Assembly (NCBI RefSeq): GCF_008040165.1
Contig: NZ_VRUR01000001.1
Location: 1,135,349 to 1,199,348, forward strand
Length of the DNA stretch: 64,000 nucleotides
Reading direction: 5' to 3'
DNA from: Flagellimonas hymeniacidonis
GTDB lineage: Bacteria > Bacteroidota > Bacteroidia > Flavobacteriales > Flavobacteriaceae
Made by a program: the position numbers and the translations under genes. This document shows, piece by piece, positions 32,113 to 41,144 of the stretch (positions are counted from its first letter, which is position 1; the number at the start of each line of letters is the position of its first letter). The notes below the pieces were generated by a model. That model did not search any database, was not told where the DNA came from, and was given only the letters and a program-made list of their open reading frames with translations.

Positions 32113-33939
32113 ATGTTGGAACTTGCCGGGATTATTATCCTTGGAATTATTGCACAGTGGGTTGCGTGGCGCTTTAAACTGCCGGCCATTTTACCATTGA
32201 TTTTGATTGGATTATTGGTTGGACCAATAGCTACATTGTATACTGAAGATGGAGGGAAACTTATAGAACCTATATGGAATGGAGAGAAAGGACTATTTCC
32301 TGGTGATGGCTTGTACTACTTTGTCTCTCTGGCCATAAGTATCATCTTATTTGAAGGAGGGCTTACGCTAAAACGCGCAGAAATTAAAAACGTAGGACCG
32401 GTAATTACCAAGTTGATTACCATAGGGTCAGTAGTCACCTTTTTTGGCGCTGGAGTAGCAGCCCATTACATTTTTGGACTTTCATGGCAGATTTCTTTTT
32501 TATTTTCCGCTTTAATTATTGTTACCGGCCCTACAGTAATTACACCGATTTTGAGAAACATTCCGCTTAAGAAGGACGTTTCTGCAGTGTTAAAATGGGA
32601 GGGAATTCTAATAGACCCCATTGGTGCGTTGGTAGCGGTATTGGTATTTGAGTTTATTAGTGTAGGAGAGGGCAGTGCTTTTACGCAGACGGCCTTAGTG
32701 GAATTTGGTAAGATTTTACTTTTTGGGACCACCTTCGGATTTACGTTTGCACATGCTTTGGCATTTGCCATTAAAAAAGATCTAATTCCGCATTATTTAA
32801 TGAATGTGGTATCCCTGTCTGTTGTACTTCTTGTGTTTGTAGAGTCGGATGTTTTTGCACACGAATCAGGACTTTTGGCAGTGGTGGTCATGGGTATGGT
32901 CATGGGCAACATGAACCTGCCTAATCTTAAAGAGCTACTTTACTTCAAAGAATCTTTGAGTGTTCTTTTAATTTCAATCCTGTTTATTCTGTTGGCTGCC
33001 AATATCAACATCAGTGATATGGAGCTCATTTTTAACTGGGACACCGTTGTCCTTTTTGCAGTAATTGTCTTTATCATAAGGCCATTAGGTGTTTTTCTAA
33101 GCGCGCATGGGTCAGGCTTAAAGCTCAAAGAGAAATTATTTATAGGCTGGGTAGGTCCAAGAGGTATTGTGGCTGCAGGTATCGCCTCTTTATTTGGATC
33201 CAAGTTATTGGCAAAAGGAGTCCCTGGAGCTGAGTATATTACACCTCTAGTTTTTATGATTGTTTTAGGCACGGTCTTGTTGAATGCCACTACCGCGCGG
33301 TTGTTTGCAAAAATGATAGGGGTATTCTTGACTAAGTCTGAAGGAATTTTAATTATAGGAGCATCCAAAGTATCTAGGATTATTGGAAATTACCTTAAAA
33401 AGAACAATAGACATGTGGTGCTTATTGATAACAACCAAACCAATGTGGTGAAAGCACAAAGTTTAGGGTTAGAAGCTATGACGGCCAATATTTATTCAGA
33501 TTCCTTGGCAGATAATATAGAATTGAACGATATGGGATATTTAATGGCCTTGACCGGGAATTCGGACATCAACAAGTTTGCCATTGATAAGTTTAAAAAG
33601 CAATTTGGTGAGAATGGGGCATTTAGGTTGGTGAATACCGAAGAAATGAACAATCCAGAGATTAACCCGGAAGAAGGTCTTTTTTCCCATAATGATGACT
33701 TCATTAAATTAATGGATGTGGTGCGTAAATATCCTGCGATTCATGAAGTTAAATTAAAGGACAAACAACATTACGATGACTTGATAGATATTACCCAAAA
33801 GGATAACGATATCATTCCTGTGTTTACCAAATCACCAGATGGCAGTATTCAAATAATCCCGGCCAACAGTAGGGACTTCACCCCAAACGGGGAAGGGCAT
33901 AAGTTGGTCTACCTTGGAAAAATGTTCGATATCGACTAA
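32113..33939 (+). CDS. CPA1-type Na+(K+)/H+ antiporter with TrkA-N domain
   Basis: Inner-membrane cation:proton antiporter of 608 residues. Residues 1-400 form a hydrophobic transport domain of about 12 helices, including 'MVVSLSVVLLVFVESDVFAH' and 'LFIGWVGPRGIVAAGIASLF', typical of CPA1 antiporters with a GPRG motif. It is followed by a soluble NAD-binding TrkA-N (RCK) domain (about 415-560: 'GILIIGASKVSRIIGNYLKK', 'NRHVVLIDNNQTNVVKAQSL'). It probably exchanges Na+ or K+ for H+ under nucleotide control. It is transcribed away from the SulP-Usp operon across 49 bp and ends near the convergent outer-membrane protein gene. Confidence 0.92.
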   Translation: MLELAGIIILGIIAQWVAWRFKLPAILPLILIGLLVGPIATLYTEDGGKLIEPIWNGEKGLFPGDGLYYFVSLAISIILFEGGLTLKRAEIKNVGPVITKLITIGSVVTFFGAGVAAHYIFGLSWQISFLFSALIIVTGPTVITPILRNIPLKKDVSAVLKWEGILIDPIGALVAVLVFEFISVGEGSAFTQTALVEFGKILLFGTTFGFTFAHALAFAIKKDLIPHYLMNVVSLSVVLLVFVESDVFAHESGLLAVVVMGMVMGNMNLPNLKELLYFKESLSVLLISILFILLAANINISDMELIFNWDTVVLFAVIVFIIRPLGVFLSAHGSGLKLKEKLFIGWVGPRGIVAAGIASLFGSKLLAKGVPGAEYITPLVFMIVLGTVLLNATTARLFAKMIGVFLTKSEGILIIGASKVSRIIGNYLKKNNRHVVLIDNNQTNVVKAQSLGLEAMTANIYSDSLADNIELNDMGYLMALTGNSDINKFAIDKFKKQFGENGAFRLVNTEEMNNPEINPEEGLFSHNDDFIKLMDVVRKYPAIHEVKLKDKQHYDDLIDITQKDNDIIPVFTKSPDGSIQIIPANSRDFTPNGEGHKLVYLGKMFDID

Positions 33940-33963
33940 CACTAAGCCTCCATTTGGCAAAGG

Positions 33964-34530
33964 TTAGAATGTACGGGAAACCCTAACGCTGTACTGCTCC
34001 CTATCATCCCCAAAAGTAATTTCGGGTCTAATTGCAAGTCCTGGCACTGGGTTCCATCGGAGTCCAACAGTATAGTAACTTTCATAATCTGAATTTTCCT
34101 CTAAATAAGTACCATAGCCGACATTGGCCCCTGCACCAAATTTGTCACTAAAATAGTAATCTGCTCTTGCACTTACCCCGGCAAAATCAAATCCTTCCCC
34201 TTCAATGGTCATGTCTCCAAAATCCCGATCTTTTCCAACAAAGTGAGTGTAATTAACTTCAGGACCTAAACCAAAGCGTTTAGAAACTCCAAAGGAATAA
34301 CCGGCAATTGCGCCATAGGTAAATGAACTGGCATCACCTAGAGTTCCAGAGGGTACACCTATACTTATACCTGCATAAAATGAATTATCCAAAACATCTT
34401 CTGAAATTGCAGAAACCGATATGGGAACGTCTTGCGTTTTTTGCCCTTTTCTTTGGGCATTGGCAGCTATGACACATGCCAAGAACAATAAACTAAATAG
34501 AATAATGGAATTGCGGGTTGTAGTTTTCAT
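33964..34530 (-). CDS. Outer-membrane beta-barrel protein
   Basis: Exported protein of 188 residues with signal peptide (MKTTTRNSIILFSLLFLACV then IAANA) and an eight-stranded-barrel pattern of alternating hydrophobic and aromatic residues: 'NSFYAGISIGVPSGTLGDAS', 'GAIAGYSFGVSKRFGLGPEV', 'FDFAGVSARADYYFSDKFGA', 'SYYTVGLRWNPVPGLAIRPE'. It ends in a C-terminal Phe (VRVSRTF), the usual assembly signal for BamA. It resembles the OmpA/PagP-like 'porin family' proteins of Bacteroidota. The following gene is a larger relative, with the same 'FGAEAG/FGAGAN' barrel pattern. Confidence 0.85.
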   Translation of the reverse strand: MKTTTRNSIILFSLLFLACVIAANAQRKGQKTQDVPISVSAISEDVLDNSFYAGISIGVPSGTLGDASSFTYGAIAGYSFGVSKRFGLGPEVNYTHFVGKDRDFGDMTIEGEGFDFAGVSARADYYFSDKFGAGANVGYGTYLEENSDYESYYTVGLRWNPVPGLAIRPEITFGDDREQYSVRVSRTF

Positions 34531-34614
34531 TTTGTTGAAGTTTGGTTAATATATAATCACTTGAACTTTGATGGATTGAAGCATATGTTTTTAAGAAGTT
34601 ATAATTGCTAAGCG

Positions 34615-36225
34615 TTATTTTTTAGAAAGTGAAAAGCGACCACTTAACATTAAAGCGCCCAAACTACCCTCTCCAAAAGAAATATTCACATAGTTTAAGG
34701 CAATTAGAACAGCCTCTAAAGGCCTCCAAAATGGACCAACACTATAGGTAATGCCACCTTCACCACCACCTGTGGAAATAGCATAACCCAAACCGGCCTC
34801 AGCACCGAAAGCGTCACTCAATTTATAGTTAGCTTTTGCTGTGATAGGAATAAAACTTTCACCCTCAGTTTCAAAGCCGAAATCCGTTTCTTTTCCTGTA
34901 TATCTTGTATAACCTACTCCACCCAAAAGCCTTAAACGATTACTTACTCTGCGAGCATAGTTCATTTCTGCACTATAGGAAAATCCAAAGAAATCGGCTT
35001 CATCACCTATTGTAGGACCCCCGCCTATGGTAATAGAAAAAGCCTCCTGCCCCCAACTGTAATCGAAATCGATGTCATTCTTTTCTGTTTCAAACCAGGG
35101 GTCGTTTTTATTTTTGACGCCATCTCTACCGGTATCGGGTTCATTAACAGTGTTACTTGACCCTACTTTCGTATTAGGAACTTCTTCTTCCCAATGATCT
35201 GGAATGCCATCACCATCGGCATCAGGTTGAGGACAACCACGTAGTTCGGGAATACCGGGAACCTTTGGACATTCATCATCTGAGTCCAGCAATCCATCAC
35301 CATCGGTATCGGGCTCAGGACAGCCTTTCCATTTAGGAGGACCAGGGTAATCGGGACAGTCATCATCTACATCATTTATTCCATCATCGTCTCTATCAGT
35401 TTCATTTGATGTTGAACTAATGTCTTGTTGTAGACGGGAGTTTTCTTCGTCCTTTTTTTGTGAGCAACAATTAAGGCTCAATATTTTGAGCGCAGGATTT
35501 TCAGGTTTTTCCATGGTCATAACTTTACCTGTAAAGCTGCCTTTAGCTGTTGCTCTATATTCGTACTTGGCCTCATCAACAAACCGGTCATTATCTGAGA
35601 CACAATCACACGATATTTCTGCACTAATTTTAATATCCCATAGTGCTTTAGGGTAATTCCATTCTTTTATGTTAGCTTCAAAGTGATAAGATCTATTGCA
35701 GAGATAATCTGAAGTGTACTTTTGTCTGCTTTCAACAAACCAGTCTACTTCATTATTAGTTAAGTAGTTATTATAGTAATCTTTTAATTCATTTTTTGTA
35801 GAATCATCAATGCGATTTGCAGACTTATCAGTGAAATATTCAACAAAGGCATCAAAATTTGACGTATTATGAAAAGCAAAAATAGCTTTGTCTGTATAAT
35901 CCTTGAAAGGACCTAATTCGACACCAGAGACTTCAGAATCGAAAATTAAAGAGCGTTGAACATCTTTTACGGAGATTAAAAGATTTGTTCTTAAAGCGTG
36001 CAGGGTTCCTTTGTCATTTGCTATGATATCTTTTAAGTGTGCAACGCAAGGTTCGTTAGATTTATTAGGGCCTATAGCATTTTTTACAACATCTCTAAAT
36101 GCATCATGGATAGACTCTACCATTTCTACCCTAGTTGGAGGACGGTTATTCTGTGAATTTACAGGAAGTGTAAAAATGAGAGCAAAGATTGCTAAAACGA
36201 ATAACCTTGTCTTTGATATTTTCAT
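34615..36225 (-). CDS. Thrombospondin type 3 repeat outer-membrane protein
   Basis: Exported protein of 536 residues: signal peptide (MKISKTRLFVLAIFALIFTL), an N-terminal domain (25-275) with Cys pairs, then three calcium-binding thrombospondin type 3 repeats (about 275-345; 'DRDDDGINDVDDDCPDYPGP' and 'DTDGDGLLDSDDECPKVPGI') and a C-terminal beta-barrel (380-536) ending 'GALMLSGRFSLSKK'. This is the layout of Bacteroidota OmpA-like surface proteins without a peptidoglycan-binding domain. The barrel resembles that of the neighbouring 188-residue protein, suggesting duplication. It is transcribed on the minus strand and is probably an outer-membrane structural protein. Confidence 0.85.
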   Translation of the reverse strand: MKISKTRLFVLAIFALIFTLPVNSQNNRPPTRVEMVESIHDAFRDVVKNAIGPNKSNEPCVAHLKDIIANDKGTLHALRTNLLISVKDVQRSLIFDSEVSGVELGPFKDYTDKAIFAFHNTSNFDAFVEYFTDKSANRIDDSTKNELKDYYNNYLTNNEVDWFVESRQKYTSDYLCNRSYHFEANIKEWNYPKALWDIKISAEISCDCVSDNDRFVDEAKYEYRATAKGSFTGKVMTMEKPENPALKILSLNCCSQKKDEENSRLQQDISSTSNETDRDDDGINDVDDDCPDYPGPPKWKGCPEPDTDGDGLLDSDDECPKVPGIPELRGCPQPDADGDGIPDHWEEEVPNTKVGSSNTVNEPDTGRDGVKNKNDPWFETEKNDIDFDYSWGQEAFSITIGGGPTIGDEADFFGFSYSAEMNYARRVSNRLRLLGGVGYTRYTGKETDFGFETEGESFIPITAKANYKLSDAFGAEAGLGYAISTGGGEGGITYSVGPFWRPLEAVLIALNYVNISFGEGSLGALMLSGRFSLSKK

Positions 36226-36294
36226 AATGCTTTTGGTTGGGTACTATAATTACCCAAATTGAAGATTTTAAACAAGATGAAACAATACCAGAAC

Positions 36295-38145
36295 TCAGGT
36301 ATATTTTGTAGGAATTATGACCAAGACCGAGGTGCCTTTGCCTTGAGTGGAGTCAAAAAGAAATTGACCGTTCATTTGAGTGACCCTGGATTGGATGCTT
36401 TTAAGCCCCATACCTTCACTCTTCTTTTTTTCTGAAGCACCTTGTCCATCATCTTCAAAACTAAGGGTAACAGAGTTTTTATGCCCGAACAATTGAATGT
36501 TCACCATCGAGGCATTGGCATGTTTTATCACATTTTGAAGCAATTCCTGAACAATTCTGAATAGGTGTGTGGCAATATCCTCATTTAGACTTTCAGGAAA
36601 CTGGAAAGTGTTGAAATTAACCTCTAATTGTTCCGTTTTTTTAATGGTTTCCAGGAGTTCGTCAATGGCACCAGAGAGCCCAACGAGTGAAATTTCCGCT
36701 GGGGTAATACTATGTGCTACGGTTCTTACATCCTCGCAAATATCATCGAATTCTTTTTGCATTTTTTCATCAGCATATTTTGAGCTGAACAATCTTTTTA
36801 AGTTCGCTATCTTACTTCCAATATTGTCATGTAGTTCGCCACCCACACGTTTTCGCTCCTCTTCTTGGCCCTGAACAAAGGCATTCAGGAATTTTTGTTG
36901 TTGAAGCACAAGTTTGTTTGCTAAAGTATTCCGCTCCCTATAAATTTGGCCAACGACAATGGTAAGTGTAGTAGTAAGGAAGACAATTTCTATGGCCGAG
37001 GCATAAAAGATAGCAGGAAGTCCGTAAAATGACAGATGCAAAAGTCCAAAACTATGATGCAATAGTAAAACAACCGAGCCTAAGGTCATAAACAAATAAG
37101 AGATTGCAAAATAGGCACCCACCTTTCTGTTGTGCTTTAGGTACACAAATGTTTCAATGATTACCGCGATGACCAAAAACAAGATTGTCAAATACCATAG
37201 TTTCATAAATAATTCAACTTGTTCCGAATACATGGAGTTGGCGATGAAGTGCAGAAAAATGCGAAACACAAATTGAAAAATAATGACAAGCTCCACAGAT
37301 TTTTTCAGTTTGGGCAAATACTTTTTTGCCATTAGAACCTGTTGAGCGAACAAAACAAAAATAACAGTGGAGAGTTCAATTGAAACTACATAAATGGCAC
37401 GGCCAAAGTCTAATTTTTGTGGATGCAGGAATATATTGGTGTACCCAAGATATGAGCCCATAAATATCGCCAAAGCAATAAGATAAAACCCGTACCATAA
37501 AAAAAGCGGACGCTTAACAAGACCAAAGATAAATACAGTAAAAAGCAACGATAACAAAATAAGCCCTACATAAGATCCAATGAATATGTTTTGAAATGCG
37601 GCTGTGCGATAGTATGCATCTTTGCTTTGAAGAGTAATATCTGTTGCCAAAGGCTTGCCTCTAGATTTGTTAAAGACCAAAAAATAAGTGGCTTCCTCGT
37701 TTGGTAGTACGTCAAGGATAACTTTCCAAGTGCGTTCAACCGGCTGTTTTAAAGTATGTATGCCAATAGTTCCTTCATGGGTTAGATTTCCTTTTACTGC
37801 TTTGTAGATTTTCACTTCTTCCAGAAATGGATATGAGAAGGATAAAACGATTCCTTTTTGAAGATTTGAGCTATTCTTAAGCGAGAATTTGGAATAGGCG
37901 CAGGCCACATCAAAATCTAAATAGAAAAAGGACCTTTCATCTTTTATAGGGTAGAATTGATCAAGGGTTTTAAGCGAAAACGGGGAAATTTCCTTTTCTG
38001 AAATGTAAATGGAAGTAAAATCCTTTAAATTTTGATTAATAGCTGCAGTGCTTATGACCAAAGTGTCATTTGCGCTTGCCTTAGAGAGAAAAACCTGAAG
38101 GATTAAGCACCAAAAGAAACAGGAATTATAATAATTGATTCTCAT
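36295..38145 (-). CDS. 7TMR-DISM sensor histidine kinase
   Basis: Membrane histidine kinase of 616 residues. A signal sequence (MRINYYNSCFFWCLILQVFL) precedes a periplasmic 7TMR-DISM extracellular domain (about 25-190, 'STAAINQNLKDFTSIYISEK'), seven transmembrane helices (about 190-385) and a cytoplasmic HisKA_3-type kinase. The phosphorylated His is in 'RVGGELHDNIGSKIANLKRL', the N box is 'QELLQNVIKHANASMVNIQL' and the G boxes are 'DDGQGASEKKKSEGMGLKSI'. The ATG at 38145 is chosen because it yields the signal sequence and overlaps the regulator stop by 20 bp. With the upstream NarL-type regulator it forms a two-component system. Confidence 0.93.
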   Translation of the reverse strand: MRINYYNSCFFWCLILQVFLSKASANDTLVISTAAINQNLKDFTSIYISEKEISPFSLKTLDQFYPIKDERSFFYLDFDVACAYSKFSLKNSSNLQKGIVLSFSYPFLEEVKIYKAVKGNLTHEGTIGIHTLKQPVERTWKVILDVLPNEEATYFLVFNKSRGKPLATDITLQSKDAYYRTAAFQNIFIGSYVGLILLSLLFTVFIFGLVKRPLFLWYGFYLIALAIFMGSYLGYTNIFLHPQKLDFGRAIYVVSIELSTVIFVLFAQQVLMAKKYLPKLKKSVELVIIFQFVFRIFLHFIANSMYSEQVELFMKLWYLTILFLVIAVIIETFVYLKHNRKVGAYFAISYLFMTLGSVVLLLHHSFGLLHLSFYGLPAIFYASAIEIVFLTTTLTIVVGQIYRERNTLANKLVLQQQKFLNAFVQGQEEERKRVGGELHDNIGSKIANLKRLFSSKYADEKMQKEFDDICEDVRTVAHSITPAEISLVGLSGAIDELLETIKKTEQLEVNFNTFQFPESLNEDIATHLFRIVQELLQNVIKHANASMVNIQLFGHKNSVTLSFEDDGQGASEKKKSEGMGLKSIQSRVTQMNGQFLFDSTQGKGTSVLVIIPTKYT

Positions 38146-38770
38146 GAACAAATCGTACAAGTTTTACACTGGTATCCACACCAAGCTTTCTGTAAATATT
38201 TTTTTTATGTGTTTCAACTGTCAATGGACTTATGTGCATGGATAAGGCAATATCTGGAACTTTTTGACCTTCACATAAATATTTTATTATTTCCTTTTCC
38301 CTCGGGGTAAGTTGTATTCTTTTGTAAAATTCATCATCACCTAGGGCATGTTCTTTTTTACTTTTGATAACACCTTCGCCATAATAAAAAAGGTCGTTTT
38401 CAGAAACATGCTGTAAGGCATTATGTAAATCTTCAAAAGAACAATTTTTTAATAAAAACCCATTGGCCCCTTCCGAAACTGTCTTACTAACAATTGTTTT
38501 TTTATTGTACATGGTAAGAATGAGCACTTTAACGGGATTGCTCATTGCTCGAAGCTCCTGAAGAATTTCAATGCCATTTTTGCGGGGAAGATTAAGGTCT
38601 AATAAGAGAATATCTGGATGATGCTTTTTTAAAGACGGGATCAAGCTGGAAAAACTATTGACGGAATCAACTACCTCAAAACCAGAAAAATTAAGAATGA
38701 TGGAACGCAAACCATCGATGACAATTTGATGGTCTTCACAAATGACAATTTTTTGAGGTTGGCTGATCAC
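38126..38770 (-). CDS. NarL/FixJ-family response regulator
   Basis: Transcription factor of 214 residues with an N-terminal receiver domain (about 7-122) and a LuxR-type DNA-binding domain (about 150-214). The phosphorylated Asp is in 'PDILLLDLNLPRKNGIEILQ'; the acidic pair is in 'KIVICEDHQIVIDGL'; the Lys is in 'VSEGANGFLLKNCSFEDLHN'. The HTH is 'LTPREKEIIKYLCEGQKVPD' followed by 'IALSMHISPLTVETHKKNIY'. It precedes and overlaps the DISM histidine kinase gene by 20 bp, so the two are its partners. The regulon is unknown; a nearby lipoprotein gene (38939) diverges across 168 bp. Confidence 0.94.
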   Translation of the reverse strand: MISQPQKIVICEDHQIVIDGLRSIILNFSGFEVVDSVNSFSSLIPSLKKHHPDILLLDLNLPRKNGIEILQELRAMSNPVKVLILTMYNKKTIVSKTVSEGANGFLLKNCSFEDLHNALQHVSENDLFYYGEGVIKSKKEHALGDDEFYKRIQLTPREKEIIKYLCEGQKVPDIALSMHISPLTVETHKKNIYRKLGVDTSVKLVRFVHENQLL

Positions 38771-38938
38771 ATTATGCAGTATCTACCAAGTAAGGTACAA
38801 AAGATTATAGTACTTCCTTGCAGCGGAAAGCATTTCCTTTTTACCTCATTGATTAACCCATATGACCTGTTCATCAATTTGTGAAACAGGCGATTACATC
38901 TTTCCGTTAAATTCAGCCCAAATTCAAATCATAGTAAA

Positions 38939-39193
38939 ATGAAAAAAACAATATTCCTTATTACGCTAGCGATAGCATTGGTGTTTATAGGCTGTTCAAA
39001 AGATGATGATGGAGGATCAAAATGTGACTCTTGTACTCTTGCAGGTGAGAAATTGGAAATATGCGACAACGGAGATGGAACGTACGATATTAAAGGAGGA
39101 GGAGAAACCGAAACAATCACAGAAGAAGATCTTGATGGGGCAACTCCTAAAGCATTTATTGAGTCAATCTGTGATTTTAATATTGGGTTTTAG
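38939..39193 (+). CDS. Small lipoprotein
   Basis: Lipoprotein of 84 residues (MKKTIFLITLAIALVFIGC then SKDDDGGS, lipobox FIGC). The mature part has three further cysteines (KCDSCTLAGEKLEICDNGDG, SICDFNIGF), an acidic linker and a 'YDIKGGGETETITEEDLDGA' strand. The Asp-rich segment after the lipid-anchored Cys is the export signal pattern for surface lipoproteins in Bacteroidota. Function unknown. It is convergent with lepA, ending 1 bp before its stop, and lies opposite the two-component regulator gene. Confidence 0.75.
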   Translation: MKKTIFLITLAIALVFIGCSKDDDGGSKCDSCTLAGEKLEICDNGDGTYDIKGGGETETITEEDLDGATPKAFIESICDFNIGF

Positions 39194-39194
39194 G

Positions 39195-40991
39195 TTAGTC
39201 GTTCAACTTCAAAACGGCCATAAATGCCTGCTGCGGAATTTCTACGTTGCCCACTTGGCGCATACGCTTTTTCCCCTTTTTCTGTTTTTCCAACAGTTTT
39301 CGCTTACGGGAAATATCGCCGCCATAACATTTTGCAGTAACATCTTTTCGAAGCGCTTTTATGGTTTCCCTAGAAATAATTTTGGAACCAATAGCTGCTT
39401 GAATGGGAATATCAAATTGCTGTCTGGGAATAAGCTCTTTTAGTTTTTCGCACATTTTTTTACCAATGGTATGTGCATTATCAAAATGAACCAATGCGGA
39501 TAAGGCGTCAACAGGCTGTGCATTCAAGAGGATATCTACTCGGACTAATTTGGAGGTTCGCATTCCTATTGGGGTATAGTCGAAAGAGGCATAGCCTTTT
39601 GAAACGGTTTTCAATCGGTCATAAAAATCAAAAACAATTTCGGCCAAAGGCATATCAAAAGTGAGTTCTACACGTTCCGTAGTCAGATAGGTTTGGTTTG
39701 TTATTTGCCCTCTTTTTTCAATACAAAGCGACATTACGTTACCTACAAAGTCGGATTTCGTTATTATAGTGGCTTTTATATACGGCTCTTCCACTCGATC
39801 TACGGTGGAAGGGTCCGGTAAGTCTGATGGATTGTTAACAATAAAAGCAGTTTCCCTATCCCTGGTGGTATAAGCATGGTAACTAACATTGGGAACAGTA
39901 GTGATTACTGTCATATTAAATTCGCGCTCCAATCGCTCCTGAATGATTTCCATGTGCAGCATGCCCAAAAACCCACAACGAAAACCAAATCCCAATGCGG
40001 CACTGCTTTCTGGAGTAAAAACTAAAGAGGCATCGTTAAGCTGAAGTTTTTCCATGGAAGAACGTAGTTCTTCAAAATCTTCTGTATCAACAGGATAGAT
40101 TCCTGCAAAAACCATAGGTTTTACGTCTTCAAAACCTTCAATGGGATTTTGGGTCGGCTTGGTGGCATCCGTAATGGTATCACCAACTTTCACTTCGCGA
40201 GCATCTTTAATACCTGTGATCAAATACCCAACATCTCCAGTGGAAATTGTAGCTTTTGGAAACTGAGTTAACTTCAAGGTACCTATTTCATCGGCATAAT
40301 AGTCTTTACCTGTTGCTACAAATTTTATCTTTTGCCCTTTTTTGATTTCACCATTTTTAATTCTAAAATACGTCTCAACACCTCTAAAAGGGTTGTATAC
40401 AGAATCAAAAACCAACGCTTGAAGAGGTTCGTCTACGTTTCCTTCTGGAGCAGGTACCCTCTCAATAATGGCTGTAAGAATGGCCTCAATTCCAATACCG
40501 GTCTTAGCACTTGCAGGGATTACTTCTTCTGGTTTGCAGCCCAATAAATCTACAATATCATCCGTAACTTCTTCTGGATTTGCGCTGGGAAGATCCACTT
40601 TATTAAGTACTGGAATAATTTCCAAATCGTTCTCCAAAGCCAAGTACAAGTTGGATATGGTCTGTGCTTGAATGCTCTGTGCTGCATCTACTACCAAAAG
40701 GGCACCCTCACATGCGGCAATGGAGCGAGAAACCTCATATGAAAAATCTACATGCCCCGGAGTGTCAATCAAGTTCAAGATGTACTTCTCTCCTTGATAC
40801 TCGTATTCCATTTGAATAGCATGACTCTTTATGGTAATACCACGCTCTCGTTCCAAATCCATGCTATCCAGCAGCTGATCTTGCTTTTCGCGTTCTGTAA
40901 CGGAACCTGTAAAGTCCAGCAAACGGTCTGCCAAAGTACTTTTACCGTGGTCTATATGCGCAATGATGCAAAAATTTCTAATCTTCTTCAT
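39195..40991 (-). CDS. lepA: Elongation factor 4 (LepA)
   Basis: Ribosome-associated GTPase of 598 residues that affects back-translocation and 30S biogenesis. The ATG at 40991 opens [20 protein letters not shown], the standard LepA N-terminus with the P-loop; upstream in-frame codons are ignored. G motifs continue as '[14 protein letters not shown]', '[20 protein letters not shown]' and '[20 protein letters not shown]'. The LepA-specific C-terminal domain has '[20 protein letters not shown]' and '[19 protein letters not shown]'. It is transcribed towards the small lipoprotein gene. A housekeeping gene with no sign of transfer. Confidence 0.97.
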   Translation of the reverse strand: MKKIRNFCIIAHIDHGKSTLADRLLDFTGSVTEREKQDQLLDSMDLERERGITIKSHAIQMEYEYQGEKYILNLIDTPGHVDFSYEVSRSIAACEGALLVVDAAQSIQAQTISNLYLALENDLEIIPVLNKVDLPSANPEEVTDDIVDLLGCKPEEVIPASAKTGIGIEAILTAIIERVPAPEGNVDEPLQALVFDSVYNPFRGVETYFRIKNGEIKKGQKIKFVATGKDYYADEIGTLKLTQFPKATISTGDVGYLITGIKDAREVKVGDTITDATKPTQNPIEGFEDVKPMVFAGIYPVDTEDFEELRSSMEKLQLNDASLVFTPESSAALGFGFRCGFLGMLHMEIIQERLEREFNMTVITTVPNVSYHAYTTRDRETAFIVNNPSDLPDPSTVDRVEEPYIKATIITKSDFVGNVMSLCIEKRGQITNQTYLTTERVELTFDMPLAEIVFDFYDRLKTVSKGYASFDYTPIGMRTSKLVRVDILLNAQPVDALSALVHFDNAHTIGKKMCEKLKELIPRQQFDIPIQAAIGSKIISRETIKALRKDVTAKCYGGDISRKRKLLEKQKKGKKRMRQVGNVEIPQQAFMAVLKLND

Positions 40992-41116
40992 ATAACTCTT
41001 ACTCAATAAAATGAGGGCATGTAAGCAACTGCAAATATAGGTCTTTTCGGTGCCTAAGAAGGTGTTTTTTATAAATATGAAAGAGGCATGATTCATTCTG
41101 CTCTAAAATATTTTAT

Positions 41117-41124
41117 TAGATTTG
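41117..41124 (+). promoter_or_regulatory. -7 box before TonB-dependent receptor
   Basis: TAGATTTG matches TAnnTTTG and sits 20 bp before the chosen ATG at 41145. It makes an earlier in-frame ATG at 41088 unlikely. No clear -33 box is seen. Confidence 0.45.
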
Positions 41125-41144
41125 ATATTCAACCCCAACTACAA